NCBI GenBank assembly: GCA_030374765.1
Contig: JARGXX010000129.1
Span: 806,001 to 870,000, forward strand
Length of the DNA stretch: 64,000 bases
Reading direction: 5' to 3'
Source of the DNA: Agarophyton chilense
Taxonomy: Eukaryota; Rhodophyta; Florideophyceae; Gracilariales; Gracilariaceae
The position numbers and the translations under genes are program-made. Under the pieces are notes generated by a model. That model searched no databases. It had not been told where the DNA came from and saw only the letters and a list, made by a program, of their open reading frames with translations. This document shows positions 28,911 through 39,553 of the stretch, piece by piece (within the stretch, counting starts at the first letter, position 1; each line of letters opens with the position of its first letter).

Positions 28911-30053
28911 TCAGGCAGGCACATTCACGAGCTTGGCACTGAGATCCCACAGCATCTGCGCCTTGTCAGCCTCACGCTCGGTGGGGTCAATCGGCACCGG
29001 CTCGGTCTTGTCAATGCCCTGCAGGTACGAGCCCCGCCACTGCCAGTAGGTGCCCGAGTCGCCGAAGCGGCCGTCCGAGGCAACGAGCGCTACCCTGCGC
29101 CCCGCCTCCTCGACGGGCACGAGCTGCTTGGTGACATACTTCTGGAAAAGCGGGAAGAACCAGCGGAACCACCCGCGCTTCTCTCGGAACAGGTTAGACT
29201 CTGCAATGCAGCCCGGGAAGATGGCGGAGAACACCACGCCCGACGATGCGAAGCGACGGTGCATCTCGCGCATCGTGAGAATGTTGCACACCTTGCTATC
29301 CTTGTACGCCTTGGTAGGCTCAAACGCCTTGCCGTCAATGGTACCGGGTAGGCTGTTAAAGCCGTCTACCATGCCCTCCAGGCGACCCAGATCGGCCTGT
29401 GGCGGGATCTTGCCGGGGAGCGTGTCGGGATTATGAGTTTGGGTGGCGAGGAAAACGCAGCGACCCAAGGAGCGGCGCAGCATGGGTAGCAGCAAGTTTG
29501 CCAACAAGAAGTGCGATAGATGGTTGACCTGCACCGTCTCATCGAAGCCGTCCTCCGTGAAGCGCGGCTTCTTGTCACGCGGGTGCCACGTCGCGGCATT
29601 ACAAACCAGCGCGTGCAAAGAACTGAACTGCGAAGCAAAGTTATTCGCAAACGCACGAACAGACGAAAGACTCGCCAGATCTAGCGGCATGACGGTGAAC
29701 GAGTCGGACGGCATGCGCAGACGCTCGGCCTGCTGGCGCGCCTTTTCGACATTGCGCACGGCGAGCACGACGTGGTAATCGCCGCGCGCTGCCAGCTCCT
29801 TGGCGGCGTGCAGTCCGATCGACGACGACGCGCCCGTCACAATTGCCGTGTACGGCTTGAAGGCCATGGCGGGCACGATGCGCGCGGGCGGGGACGCTGC
29901 GGCGGCGGATCGCGGCGAGACGGGCGAGACGAGCGGCGCGCGTGGCGACACGAAGGCGCCGGTGGAGACGGGGCGGCACGCGGCGCAAGATGTGCGCTCG
30001 GCAGATGCGGCGGCGGACGTGCGCGGGAGCGCGGCGGCGTTGACGAAGGCCAT
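28911..30053 (-). CDS. POR: light-dependent NADPH:protochlorophyllide oxidoreductase, plastid-targeted
   Basis: 380 residues. It reduces ring D of protochlorophyllide to chlorophyllide in light, the penultimate stage of chlorophyll a synthesis in the plastid. Residues 1-62 are Ala/Ser/Arg/Pro-rich and fit a transit peptide. The Rossmann NADPH motif is TGASSSIG at 73-80, with the CNAA motif at 151-154. Further POR landmarks are VNHLSHFLLANLLLP at 176-190 and the catalytic pair Tyr250 and Lys254 in YKDSK. PGCIAESNLFREKRGWFRWF near 280-299 is specific to POR rather than generic short-chain dehydrogenases. Length matches nuclear POR (about 380-400). The gene is intronless and GC-rich. It diverges from the thioredoxin gene over 419 bp, suggesting shared regulation. 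Confidence 0.93.
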   Translation of the reverse strand: MAFVNAAALPRTSAAASAERTSCAACRPVSTGAFVSPRAPLVSPVSPRSAAAASPPARIVPAMAFKPYTAIVTGASSSIGLHAAKELAARGDYHVVLAVRNVEKARQQAERLRMPSDSFTVMPLDLASLSSVRAFANNFASQFSSLHALVCNAATWHPRDKKPRFTEDGFDETVQVNHLSHFLLANLLLPMLRRSLGRCVFLATQTHNPDTLPGKIPPQADLGRLEGMVDGFNSLPGTIDGKAFEPTKAYKDSKVCNILTMREMHRRFASSGVVFSAIFPGCIAESNLFREKRGWFRWFFPLFQKYVTKQLVPVEEAGRRVALVASDGRFGDSGTYWQWRGSYLQGIDKTEPVPIDPTEREADKAQMLWDLSAKLVNVPA

Positions 30054-30472
30054 GTTGTGACGGTGCGCAATAGCTGGAGAAGAGGGGTGCGATCCAAGGA
30101 GAGAGATGGCGAGGGCGGACTGCGTTTGTTACATGCTGCGTCTCATGTAGGGAGACGGGGTTTGGTAAAGAGGGTGATCTGAGGCGTGGCGCGAGGCAGA
30201 TCGCGCGCAGATCGCGCGCAGCTGACAGTGCTGTAATGCGGGGGTGGGCCGCGTTGCGCCACACATGTGCAACGGCGGCATACAGCCGCGAGCAGGCGGG
30301 GCGGCAGTGAACGGTGGGTGGCGCGCTTGTGCCGGTTTGGTAGATGGTAATTAAACCGAGACTCGGCGGTGAGGACTCCAGATACGTGCCCGCGGTTTAT
30401 CGAGAGTGCAGGCGCTGGTGAGCGTTGTTGAGAGCATCATTGTAGCAGTGTGAATTGCAGCTCTTACTGAGA
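30054..30472. promoter_or_regulatory. shared divergent promoter region of POR and thioredoxin
   Basis: 419 bp separate the two start codons. The sequence includes the direct repeat GATCGCGCGCA x2 near 30199-30220. I see no clear TATA box. Long ORFs crossing from the POR gene are GC-driven shadows. Co-regulation is inferred from arrangement. Confidence 0.45.
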
Positions 30473-30934
30473 ATGGCGTTCGTGGCAACGGCTCCAGTGG
30501 GAGCGGCGGGAGTGCGTGGGTGGGGCGCGGGCGGAAGGTGCAGGACGCGCGGGGCGGCGGCGACGGTGGGGCGGCGGGCGCGCAGCGCGGTTGGGCCGCC
30601 TCGCATGCTGGTGATCGAGGCGGGAAGCGTGGGGGAGATGGACAAGATTCTGTCGATGGCAGAAGGGTCGCTGGTGGTAGTGGACTATTCTACGACGTGG
30701 TGCGGACCGTGTAAGAAGGTGGCGCCGCGCTTCGAGAAGATGAGCGAGCAGTACACAGACGTGGTGTTCGTGAAGGTGATGGGGGATGCCAGTGCGGAAA
30801 GCAGCGAATTAATGAAGCGCGAGGGCATTCGCGCCGTGCCGGCATTCCACCTTTGGAAGGCACAGGAAAAGGTTTTGGACGTTACGGGCGCGCGTATGGA
30901 CGAGCTGCAACGCAGCATTGAGGAGCTCAAGTAA
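30473..30934 (+). CDS. thioredoxin, probably plastid-targeted
   Basis: 153 residues from ATG 30473 (an upstream in-frame TTG at 30455 is not a likely start). Residues 1-44 are Ala/Gly/Arg-rich and fit a transit peptide. The thioredoxin domain follows, with active site WCGPCK at 76-81 and the cis-proline segment AVPAFHLWK with Pro123. It reduces disulphides of target enzymes. The spacing and the KVMGDAS segment do not let me assign an f, m, y or h subtype. It starts MAFV like POR. Its stop lies 23 bp from the stop of the convergent small gene. Confidence 0.9.
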   Translation: MAFVATAPVGAAGVRGWGAGGRCRTRGAAATVGRRARSAVGPPRMLVIEAGSVGEMDKILSMAEGSLVVVDYSTTWCGPCKKVAPRFEKMSEQYTDVVFVKVMGDASAESSELMKREGIRAVPAFHLWKAQEKVLDVTGARMDELQRSIEELK

Positions 30935-30957
30935 GTAAAACAGAGACGACGCACACA

Positions 30958-31191
30958 CTAGGTGGGCTTGTTTAGCTCGGCCGCGGCACGCAGTGCAGGC
31001 GCAGCCTCGTCGGCAAAGGGCGGGGCATCGAGGCCGACGCGACGCGCATTGACGCGTATGCGGTCGCGCTTGTTAACCGACTGCGCTATTCCGTTAGCAT
31101 CAAGTAATTGTTGGTGGCGCGCGACGGCGGCGCGCAGCGCTTGGCGCGTGGCGGCCACGGACGCGACCAACTTTGCGCTGCCACCGCTCAT
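30958..31191 (-). CDS. small Ala/Arg-rich protein of unknown function
   Basis: 77 residues from the internal ATG at 31191 (MSGGSAKLVASVAATRQALR). The frame is open to an ATG at 31443, but that extension is His/Arg/Ser low-complexity and unlikely to be coding. The predicted peptide is mostly helical: an amphipathic stretch of about 35 residues, then DRIRVNARRVGLDAPPF, then a second Ala-rich helix ending AAELNKPT. No family is recognised. The size and alternating helix pattern would fit a small organellar or complex-assembly protein, but that is only a guess. It is convergent with thioredoxin at 23 bp. Confidence 0.55.
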   Translation of the reverse strand: MSGGSAKLVASVAATRQALRAAVARHQQLLDANGIAQSVNKRDRIRVNARRVGLDAPPFADEAAPALRAAAELNKPT

Positions 31192-31591
31192 AGTGCGTGA
31201 CGATACGAAGCACAATCCGCTAAACCACTTCCTACTGCGACCGCAACGAAAACGGCAAAGTCCACGTCGATGATGACGGCGACGGCTACAGTGACGGCGC
31301 CAGTGAGACGACGATGCCGGCGGCGGTAGCACTTTGACCCACTGCGCGCCCAACGGATCTGCGGTGGGCGTCGAAGGCTTGGTTATGCAGTGATACGGTT
31401 GGGCGATGGGACGGCGATCAAGAAACCTTTCCGTCTTGGGCACGTGCCGAATCGACCCGATATTGTGAGAGTCAACCTCTGACGAATGAAAGGCCGGGGT
31501 TTAACATCCGATAACGCGCCAAACAATCCATAAAAGCATGTTGTACTGAAAGCCAATCATACCCAATAACTACGACTCAACCCCCAATGAA
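31192..31591. other. intergenic, nothing recognised
   Basis: Upstream region of the small gene, ending at the left LTR of the nested copia element. Confidence 0.45.
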
Positions 31592-32053
31592 TGAGTGGGG
31601 TTCAACATGCACCTCCTCCTTCCCAATGGCATCTAGCCAAGGCACAACAGCGTCGTTGTTAAGTATCTTTATCAAAGTATCTAAGACATCGATTTCATTC
31701 AATAAGCATCTGTCGTTAGAATACCTGTCGCGACTGTTCCGTTCACATAATTTGTACGATCAAATTGTTGGTAGGAAACGGTGGGTCTAAGAAGAAGGAT
31801 TGAGAGCAAATACACGAGTTGAGACTGGTGAGAAGTATCTCTTTTCTTCTAGTACAAATGCTTTCATAAGCTCTCTTTTCCAGATATTAGCCCTACTTTC
31901 ACGTCTATTGTAGTGTTGTGGAGGTTAAAGAAAGTTTATTATACGCTGCGGTGCTTTTGCACGCCAGACCTACTCGTTGGCGGGCAAAAAAGAAAATTAA
32001 AATAAATCACTGCTCGACGCACCTGGGATATGCAACATATCACTTGTAGTCCA
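31592..32053 (-). repeat. 3' LTR of nested copia element
   Basis: About 460 bp. It shares with the right copy CCGTTCACA, ATCAAATTGTTGGTAGGAAA, GTGGGTCTAAGAAGAA, TTTTGCACGCC and AATAAATCACTGCTCG, in the same order. I estimate roughly 75-80 percent identity by eye. The outer (left) limit is placed at TGAGTGGGG and is uncertain by tens of bases. Confidence 0.8.
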
Positions 32054-33344
32054 TGGTCCACATCCATGATAGACACCCCCTCCAGTCTTTTTAAGCACAG
32101 AGTAGATCCACGGAGAAAACTTTGTCACATATACCAATGGCGCTAAATCTGGCAGGCAATGAGATTGATGCAAGCGCAAACGATAACGCAGGCAAAGAAT
32201 TTGGAATTGATCAAGTAATAGCTGATTATTGTTCTAGAGTAAAAAGGTGCATGCTTGCGGAGGGGCTTCTTTGCCCCTTTGAGCTCGCACAACTGTACCA
32301 TACATATATTTTGAATCAGAATTTCCAAGCTACAGTCCCGCGCGTGGGAAAACGTAACGTAGAGCGAACGAATTGAAACGCAGTGATCCCAATCCAGATC
32401 TTTTTCTGTGCCATCTAAGTTTTAAGTCACTAAGCGCAAGTACGGACGAGCGAAAACCATAGTGCCAAGCACTATTCGGTAGTAGTACTTAGAAAACCTT
32501 GAGGTTTCTTTGACTAATTCGGGACCCGTTAGAATTGTCAAAAGCCAAATGGCGCGCGAACTATTCGTAGAGGATGTATATACGATAAAAGAAAAGCATT
32601 TGAAAGAAATTGATCTCTCTTTTGCTATCGGTAACGGTGTGACAAGGTAAAAAATAAGCCACCAGGGCATCGCGTGCAGATTTTAATTGCAACCATCTAT
32701 CTGCCATACCAATCAATCGGAGGCTGCATGCGTGTCCTTCAAAAAGTTCAAGGAGGTCCGAACTCTGCAAAGGTTTGCGATGGAAATTTCAAAACCAAAA
32801 TAATTTCAAATGGATTGAAATGAGAAGAAAAGTAACATGGATAATGAGAATGGATGCAGGTATCGACGTTGACAATTGAGTGATGATAAACGGCGACCGC
32901 GGATAGATAGTCGACATCGAAGAAGTGAAAGCTATGCGACTTTGCGAGGCAGCAATCAAAGCCCGCGGCGGAGATGATGCTGAAGGACTATATATCGCCG
33001 AAGTACGATTACTTCAGACTTTTCCACTACCAAGTAAAATCATCTTCTAGTTCGGTCTTAGTTTCGTACAATCCATGGCTCTGAGCGTTCATACAGTACA
33101 CCAGTTGAAATGAATTCCCTAAGAGCTGCCTGTTTCATCGAGTTCGTAAGACTAACAGCTTTATTCGTCAAACTTCTCACTAATCCAATATTAGAGATAG
33201 CCCTACTTTTGAATCATTTTCTAGCAGCAGCGATATAAACCATGTTTCGCTTTTTCGATGTGTGTGAACCTTTGGATATCACATCAAGTAGGGACTTGCT
33301 ATTGGTAAACAGAGACAATGGGACTCGTTTCTCTACGATGCTTC
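32054..33344. other. 3' internal region of the nested copia element
   Basis: Decayed sequence between RNase H and the 3' LTR. A plus-strand (antisense) ORF at 32122-32376 (84 aa, contains ASANDNAGKEFGIDQVIADY) has a plausible globular composition but no recognised family. The rest shows nothing. Confidence 0.35.
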
Positions 33345-33536
33345 CTAGCTCATCTGCCAATGTCGCTGCAACATCGAAAGATCGCTGAAGGCGATGACTT
33401 CACCTTCGATGGCTGAGCGGGTAGCTCTTTTATATTTGTAGGATCTAAAATGAATAGGATCCACCCTTTCGGTATTGTCAACGAGGAAGCAGATGTAGCC
33501 TATTTTTGGCGATATAAGAGTCCAAAAAGCCAACAA
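33345..33536 (-). pseudogene. copia RNase H fragment
   Basis: Contains KRATRSAIEGEVIAFSD, the copia RNase H motif K(R)xxRSxxxAE(x)xA with its conserved Glu, preceded by ICFLVDN, which fits the first Asp strand. The surrounding frame is broken. Confidence 0.65.
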
Positions 33537-34006
33537 TTTCTAGGGGTTCCAGATTCAAAGGAGGTATACGAAGCGATACGAGGTTCGATTTAGCATAACG
33601 AACAGCTGTGTTCAGTTGCTTGATAATCTTTCCCTTTTCCTTATCAAATAGCTCCTCAATGACCTATAGTAGCGATATTTCGAATTGATAATTTCGCCTG
33701 GTGTTTGAAAGCCAAGCGCGTCTCATGGGAATATATCCAAAAGCAGCCATAGATGCGGTAGTTGATTTTTCTTCAAATTTCTTCAAATACTCGTGCTGAT
33801 TTTGTATTATGGTCCCATTCTTTTTCCGAATGAGCGAAAACCCTCCTGAAAGTGCAAGGCCATTACATCTCGTCCGTCATTTCAAACTTTATCTTCGTCT
33901 TTTTGCAGTGTTCCTTGAAAGAAGAGTCTCTGCATCGCAAAAGATGATCTACATACCCATCAGATAGTCCATTGAGGATACCGTCCTTCATGGGAGTATA
34001 AAGAGC

Positions 34007-34546
34007 CTAGTCCAATTGAGTGGGCACAATGCCAAGTTCCTTGGTATGATTATCGTCTGTGGTTTGGTGCAATAGATCCCCAGACTCACACAAACTATAC
34101 AGTTGTTTTACCAGCTGAAGGCATTGAGAAGGATCCAGTTCAAATTCAGGAACAGGATTCATGATGAATATCTCCCAAAGGATAGGATCTGCTGATTGAA
34201 GGTAGGCTTTACTAGTATCAGAGGTCCAGATTTCATACTTATATATTGAGGTCAGTGCTAACAGAAGTCTGATTGATGAAGGTTCTAGCGTGGTTATAGA
34301 ATGTACTATCATATTCTTCATGCGATCCCGTTCTCCGCCGATTGCGTATCTAGCTTTGTACTTCACTTTCCCATACTCAGTAGACTTCATTGCGAGCACA
34401 AATCTCCTAGGTAGGACGTTTTCATTTGCAGGGATATCCTCTTGCATGATGACGTGGAAAGTTTCCCAGCTCAGCAGATTCTTGATCTCCCTTCGTTTGG
34501 CACACATCACCTCATGCGACATGGCTCTTGAGTCATTCTTGTCCAA
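34007..34546 (-). pseudogene. copia reverse transcriptase N-terminal half
   Basis: 179 residues of RVT_2 type: EIKNLLSWETFHVI, VLPRRFVLAMKSTEYGKVKYKARYAIGG, SSIRLLLALTSIYKYEIWTSDTSKAYLQS. These correspond to fingers and palm up to the first catalytic Asp (here SDTSKAYLQ for DVxxAFLxG). The second half with the YVDD box is lost by frameshift (the ORF ends before it). It belongs with integrase at 40.2-41.05 kb across the inserted element. Confidence 0.75.
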
Positions 34547-34784
34547 AATCTCCCTCAGATGTTTTAATCCAGAGCCTGCGTAGGGATTGTTATTTCCGGA
34601 GACTTGACGGAAAATTGACGCCTCTGCGCTTGGTCGACTAAAGCTTTACTCCACCTCCTCGTGGTGTCGACTGGGCAGCGTAAGCTGGCTAACGGAGTAA
34701 GTCAGGGAGGGATCCCTGTTGGAGAGGGAAGTGATCAGGCCTCCGTAGGCCAGTGATCCCTATCAAGTTGGTGTGTTTTTTTCG

Positions 34785-34822
34785 GAATTCTTGAAACTTG
34801 TTTCAATTTTCTGAGGAAATTA
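34785..34822 (+). repeat. left candidate terminal direct repeat of the YR element
   Basis: Shares GAATTCT, then TCA, TTTTCTGA and AAAT at fixed spacing with 39579-39616 (25 of 38 positions, no gaps). It also contains the small inverted repeat TTGAAAC/GTTTCAA. Confidence 0.45.
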
Positions 34823-35467
34823 AATTATCGGTACTTCGGGGCCGGGCATTGCGGTATGCTGGTGAAAAATAATTTTTTAAGGCTAGGTTCGACGAAATGC
34901 AGAGCTTAAGTGTGTTCCCGTATGGGTTGTCGTCCATTGGGCTTTGCCGGCGTTGCTTGTGTTAGAGTCCGGAAACGGAATTATGTAAGGTCTTTCCTTA
35001 ATTGGGTGATCAGGGTTTTTTTCCCACGTGCGCAAGTTTATCGTCAGTGCAATCCGGGAGCTCGCGTGAAGGTCGTATCTGGCTGGGGGTTCTGCGTGTT
35101 TTTTAATCGAGTCTTATAAGGTTTTTTGAAGTTGCATATCGGAATTAACGGTTTTCGCGTTATCGGTGTTTAGTTTTTGAAGGGTTTTCTGAAAAACAAT
35201 TGTTCAAATTTCTATACCGTGCGCCTTGCGTAATGACGTAAGTCGAGGGTGTTTAAAGCACCAAGGTCTGTTTAGTAGTAACTGTGGGTAGTGTTGTCGA
35301 GGCACGAATCTCAGGGACCTGGCGGATACGAGGCCCGGACCTAATTCCACTTGTATGGGGGTCGGGTGACGGCTGGACCTATTTAGGTCGCGCGCTCAGC
35401 CAGGAGCAGCCCTCCTAAAAGCGCAAGCCTGCACTACGGGTTAAAGTAGTCCCGAGGACGGAATGGG
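34823..35467 (+). other. 5' non-coding region of the YR element
   Basis: About 650 bp without a convincing ORF, containing GC-rich blocks near 35280-35460. It would hold promoter and internal sequences of the element. Confidence 0.4.
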
Positions 35468-36640
35468 TTGACCGTCCTTAGAGGTGATGGACCTGCTACA
35501 GACAAAATTTCAAACTGCAGGGCTCTCGGGCAGAAAATCGAGGGCATGGGGGAAGACGCCTTGGGCGTCGTAAGAGAAGCTTTTCGGGGTAGGCTTTCAG
35601 TTTACCTTGGAGAAAAGTCACAGAGCAAAAATGCTCTCCTTCGTGTAATCAGGAATGAGATTCCGTGAATCCCTAGAGAGGGAGAAACGGACATCTTGTT
35701 CCATTGCATTGAAGATAAAACATACCCACTAAGTGTTGGAGGGAGTGCGCCGAAAGCGGGGTCTTCTAAGGGAGTAGCGAGTACTCGAGTTGTAACCGTC
35801 TCGGATCAAAAACCTCGAGGGCGTTCTAAACGCGTGACGGGGGGCAAAGAGGGTGAATCCTCGAGTGAATACGAGTCCGAGTCGGCTCCGGATTCTGACT
35901 CTGAGGAAGAGGCTACTACGCGCCCCAGTGAAATGCAGAAAATTCTTTCTTTCATGGAGGGGTTGGAGAAGGCGCAGAAACGCATGACTACAGACATTAA
36001 GGAATTGAAGGAGTCGCGGAAAAACTCAAAGAAGAAGTCAAAGGGGGACGATTTTCTTGTCGACATCAGACAGGCGATGGAAGGAGTTGTTGTCGATTCT
36101 GGAAATGACTCTGGTTCAGAGTCCGACGATGGAGACGAGGGGATTTCGAGCCTTGCGAAGAAGGCTTTGAGTTCGAAGCGGCAAAAGGCCAACAAAAAGT
36201 TCTGGGTTGCTTTCGCTAGCAAACCGTTTCCTGAACAATATGTTTCGGTTGACAGTCTTGAAGGAGAAGATATGCTCCGCAAAGCCCTGACGAATTATCC
36301 GACGGTCTCTGCGTGGGTTGAAGCTCGTCATTTGACGGGCATTCGGAACCGCCGGGAAGCTGCAACACTAGCTCTGGTTATCGACTGCCTCATCAGCTCT
36401 TTGGGCATTATGCGCGTTAAAAATGAGTTGTCGGTGGAGTTGGCAATTCGCAGGTTGGCTGCAGTGACAATGGTTGATAAAACTGGCAACTGGGAAGCGG
36501 CCAGAGAACTCCAAGAGGAGCACGACGATTTGATAAGCGAGTCAATGAAGCGAAGGCTTCACAAGTCGGCGAAACTTCGTAAGGAGTTTAAGAAGGATAA
36601 GTCTGCCTTGCGGAAGCAAGGAGACGGGAACGAAAATTAA
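35468..36640 (+). CDS. Gag-like protein of the YR element
   Basis: Main ORF 35696-36640 (314 aa). The same frame upstream is open from 35468 except for one TGA at 35666-35668, so the protein may originally have started earlier. The main part begins with a Ser/Lys/Glu-rich acidic region (ESESAPDSDSEEEATTR), a predicted helix with coiled-coil character (MQKILSFMEGLEKAQKRMT), an acidic stretch, then a conserved-looking globular region (SWVEARHLTGIRNRREAATL, AARELQEEHDDLI) and a very basic C terminus. The role as nucleocapsid is inferred from its position before RT. No zinc knuckle is present, which fits DIRS-type elements. Confidence 0.6.
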
Positions 36641-36671
36641 TATAAAAACAACGACAGCAACAACAACAGCA

Positions 36672-38570
36672 ATGTTTAATACGACGGGCAGGCGGGACGT
36701 GCTTCCTATGTCAGGGGCGTCTGATATACAGGACGGGGATACAAAGAAAGCAAGCGCACGACAACGACAAAAGTGGAGACGCAAGAAGAAAATCCAAAGT
36801 ATACTTGAGGGACTTCGAAGTGGGCTTAATTGCTTGTATGCCGGGCATGTCTACGCCTTTCTACCGGTACAAGAGAGGAACGCTGTCCAAAGCCTGGCGA
36901 GCAATCTCTTGCAAGGCATCGGGGAGGACTCATACCGCCGAAATTATTTCGTTGCGGAGGAGTCCGTAGGAGAGGTTGATTCTACGTTCGAATACAGTGA
37001 CCCACACCAATGGGTCTGGCTGAATCCGGGCCGAGTATCATTGCCAGAAAATGGTCTGGCAGCCTCGGCTGATATTATCTCATTACTACCAGGGGATATA
37101 CAGCTACTATATATGACTAGAAAAATTATCCGAGAAGATGAAGAGGTGAAAGGAGCTAAGAAGCCGTTTTGTGGAGTGAAGGCCAAAGATTGCAATGCCC
37201 TGATTAGAAAATTGGTGGAAGGGGGGGGGGGGGGGGGGTGGTTAGTAGATTTGAGGGGGAAAAAACCGAAAGCTGTAAATGGTGTTTTTGCGGTTCCTAA
37301 AAAAGAGGAAAAACAAAGGCTCATAATCGACGCTCGGAACGCTAACCTTCAGTTTACCGATCCACCAAAAATCGATCTTCCTAACCCAGGGCATCTGGCG
37401 AGATTACAAATCCCCTGAAGGACGAACGCTTTATGTTGGAAAGTCAGACATGGACAATCAATACCACCGAATGATATTACCAGGATGGATGAATACGTAT
37501 TTTGGTTTGCCACCAATCGAAGTCGGAAGGAAAAAATTATTCCCCGTCATGCTCTCAATGCCCATGGGGTGGTCACACTCTGTCTTTGTGGCTCAGAAAA
37601 TCCATCTAGAAATCTTAGCTCGTGCTAAGCTCTGCATGGACGACTGGGTAGCGGATTCAATTTTCTTTGGCGAATATAAATTTGGAGCTTACGTGGACGA
37701 TTATTTTTCGTTTGGAACAAGCAAAGAGATGTCGGAAAGGAATTTGCGGGCCGTGATAAAGGAGTCTGAGCGTAGCTCTTTGCCTTCGCAGGCGACAAAG
37801 TATCATGGCCGGCTGAAGGAGAAAGTACAGAAGTCTTGGGAATTGAAGTCGGGAAAAATGGCGTATTGATGCCAAAACGGGAAAAAATGAGAACGCTGAT
37901 AACAATTACTGAAAACATGCTGAAAAAGAAGATATGGAAGGTACAAGAAGTACAAAGCATAATTGGAAAATGGGCTTGGTTTATGCTATTGAGGAGGCCA
38001 CTCTTTTCGGTCTTCGAAAGAATATATTCCATTACGTCCTCAACCAAAGAATATGTTGGCGGCAACGCAGCAAGCCGGAAGGAGCTGGAATTAATTTTAA
38101 AACTAGCACCGTCGATCCGGATTAATGTTTCTACGCCGTTCAACACAACAATCCTTTGTACAGACGCAAGCTTAATTGGTGGAGGAGTAGTTTATACCGA
38201 GTGCTGAGATCCTTTGAAAATTTGCGAAGGATCGGATCGGATTGAATGGATTGAAGAACAGGAGAGGAAAATTGCGATACGACATCGTTGGAAGAAAAAA
38301 CACCCGATACACATTCTAGAGGGCGAAGCAGTCATTCTTGGTCTGCGTTGGCTTCTTCGAAATCGGAACAATTATCGAACACGGATAATTATGTTTATTG
38401 ATAACCAGTCGCTTCTTGGAGCTTTGCTAAAGGGACGTAGCAGTAAGCGAAGCTTTAACCGGATCTGCAGACGCGTTGCCGCGTTGGTACTCGTTGGTGA
38501 CCTAACAATGGATTTTTTTTATGTCCCTAGTGGGAAAAATCCAGCCGATGAACCGTCACGGGCTTTTTGA
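36672..38570 (+). pseudogene. YR-element reverse transcriptase/RNase H, frame-broken
   Basis: Four open segments: 36672-37418, 37450-37869, 37836-38207 and 38214-38570. RT motifs are VFAVPKKEEKQRLIIDARNA, GKSDMDNQYHRMILPGW, MLSMPMGWSHSVF and active site GAYVDDYFSFG. The post-RT region has GVLMPKREKM and VQEVQSIIGKWAWFML. RNase H has IMFIDNQSLLGALLKGRS and ends VPSGKNPADEPSRAF. Breaks are a +1 shift at CCC-TGA (37413-37418), a second shift near 37790, and one TGA at 38205-38207. A run of 18 G at 37221-37238 stays in frame as glycines. The catalytic YVDD is intact, so the decay is recent or some breaks are sequencing errors. Confidence 0.8.
37221..37238 (+). repeat. 18-base G homopolymer inside RT
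   Basis: Unbroken G run between VEG and WLV codons. In the present length it keeps the frame. Homopolymers of this size are prone to replication slippage and sequencing error. Confidence 0.9.
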
Positions 38571-39522
38571 TCTAGCTCACCGACGGGTAAAACCGGCAAC
38601 CTTGCAGGGATACCGTAAGAACCTTGGTTATTTCGTGGAGTGGCTGGCGCAACAACCAGTCGCTCGCCGTCGATGTAGGAACGCAGAAGAAGTTGATAAG
38701 TTGTTCACGAGGTATTGCATTGATCTTTTTCATGGTAATCAACAATTGAAGGCAGGAGGTGTAGCTCAGGCAAAATCAGCGTTGGAATTTTTTCTCCCCG
38801 AACTCAGCGGGAAGTTGGTATTGGCAAATCAAAGTATACAAGGCTGGACAGCGTCGCGCCCTAACCTTCACTTTGGCGTGTGTCCGGAAATCGTTGTATA
38901 CGGATTGGCATTGGATCTTTTCAAACACGGGGATCCGGATGTGGGGGTAGGATTACTGCTGCTGTTTGATGGGTATCTCAGGCTAGGGGATTTATTGCAG
39001 CTAAAAGTATTGGACGTCGCCATGCTGCCACTAACCGAAAAGAGGCCGCACTATGGTATGCTCAACATTGCGATAGGAAAACGTGGCCGTAATGAATCCG
39101 TGACGATAAGGCCGTATTTTTTGGCGGTTGTGTTAAACAAATTAGTTAGAAGAAGGAAGTTGGCAGAAGCAGAAGTTCTTTTCCCGTATCAACCAGCCCG
39201 ATTTCGGGCCGGTCTCCGAAGAGCCGTCGAACGTCTAGGGATTCCGTTCGCGATCACTCCACACATGCTTAGGTACGGCGGGGCGACCACCGACAAGCTT
39301 TATGCTCGTCTCGCCGACAAGGATATAAAATGCCGAGAACGTTGGCAAAGCGATAAAAATTTTAAGGGATATATTCAACCACACAAATTATACCACGCGC
39401 TCAACGAACTATCCCCGGCCCAACGTCAGTCATTTGAGGCGGTTTACACCAGGGCATACACATCTTTCAACGTGCCGCCGCCAGATTGGGCTGGGGGTTT
39501 GGATTATCATGTGGAAACTTAA
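38521..39522 (+). CDS. tyrosine recombinase of the YR retroelement
   Basis: 333 residues from ATG, overlapping the end of RNase H by 50 nt in another frame. It integrates the circular cDNA by site-specific recombination instead of a DDE integrase. Catalytic residues are visible: Arg154 in FDGYLRLGDLLQL, a hairpin Lys187 in IGKRGRNES, the HxxR box His248-Arg251 in ITPHMLRYGGAT, and Trp275 in RERWQSDKNFKGYI with nucleophile Tyr284. N-terminal residues 20-110 fit the SAM-like core-binding domain (TLQGYRKNLGYFVEWL). All residues expected for activity are present and the frame is intact, unlike RT. Confidence 0.9.
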   Translation: MSLVGKIQPMNRHGLFDLAHRRVKPATLQGYRKNLGYFVEWLAQQPVARRRCRNAEEVDKLFTRYCIDLFHGNQQLKAGGVAQAKSALEFFLPELSGKLVLANQSIQGWTASRPNLHFGVCPEIVVYGLALDLFKHGDPDVGVGLLLLFDGYLRLGDLLQLKVLDVAMLPLTEKRPHYGMLNIAIGKRGRNESVTIRPYFLAVVLNKLVRRRKLAEAEVLFPYQPARFRAGLRRAVERLGIPFAITPHMLRYGGATTDKLYARLADKDIKCRERWQSDKNFKGYIQPHKLYHALNELSPAQRQSFEAVYTRAYTSFNVPPPDWAGGLDYHVET

Positions 39523-39553
39523 GCCGAAAATCGTTTTTCGTTTAAGTCAGTTC

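Noticed and set aside
29641-30264. 207-aa minus-strand ORF and plus-strand ORF 29772-30182 over the POR gene
   Set aside because: They overlap the POR transit-peptide region in other frames. Arg/Ala/Gly composition is explained by GC-rich codons.
30958-31443. 161-aa version of the small gene
   Set aside because: The first 84 residues are His/Arg/Ser low complexity; the ATG at 31191 gives a more credible protein.
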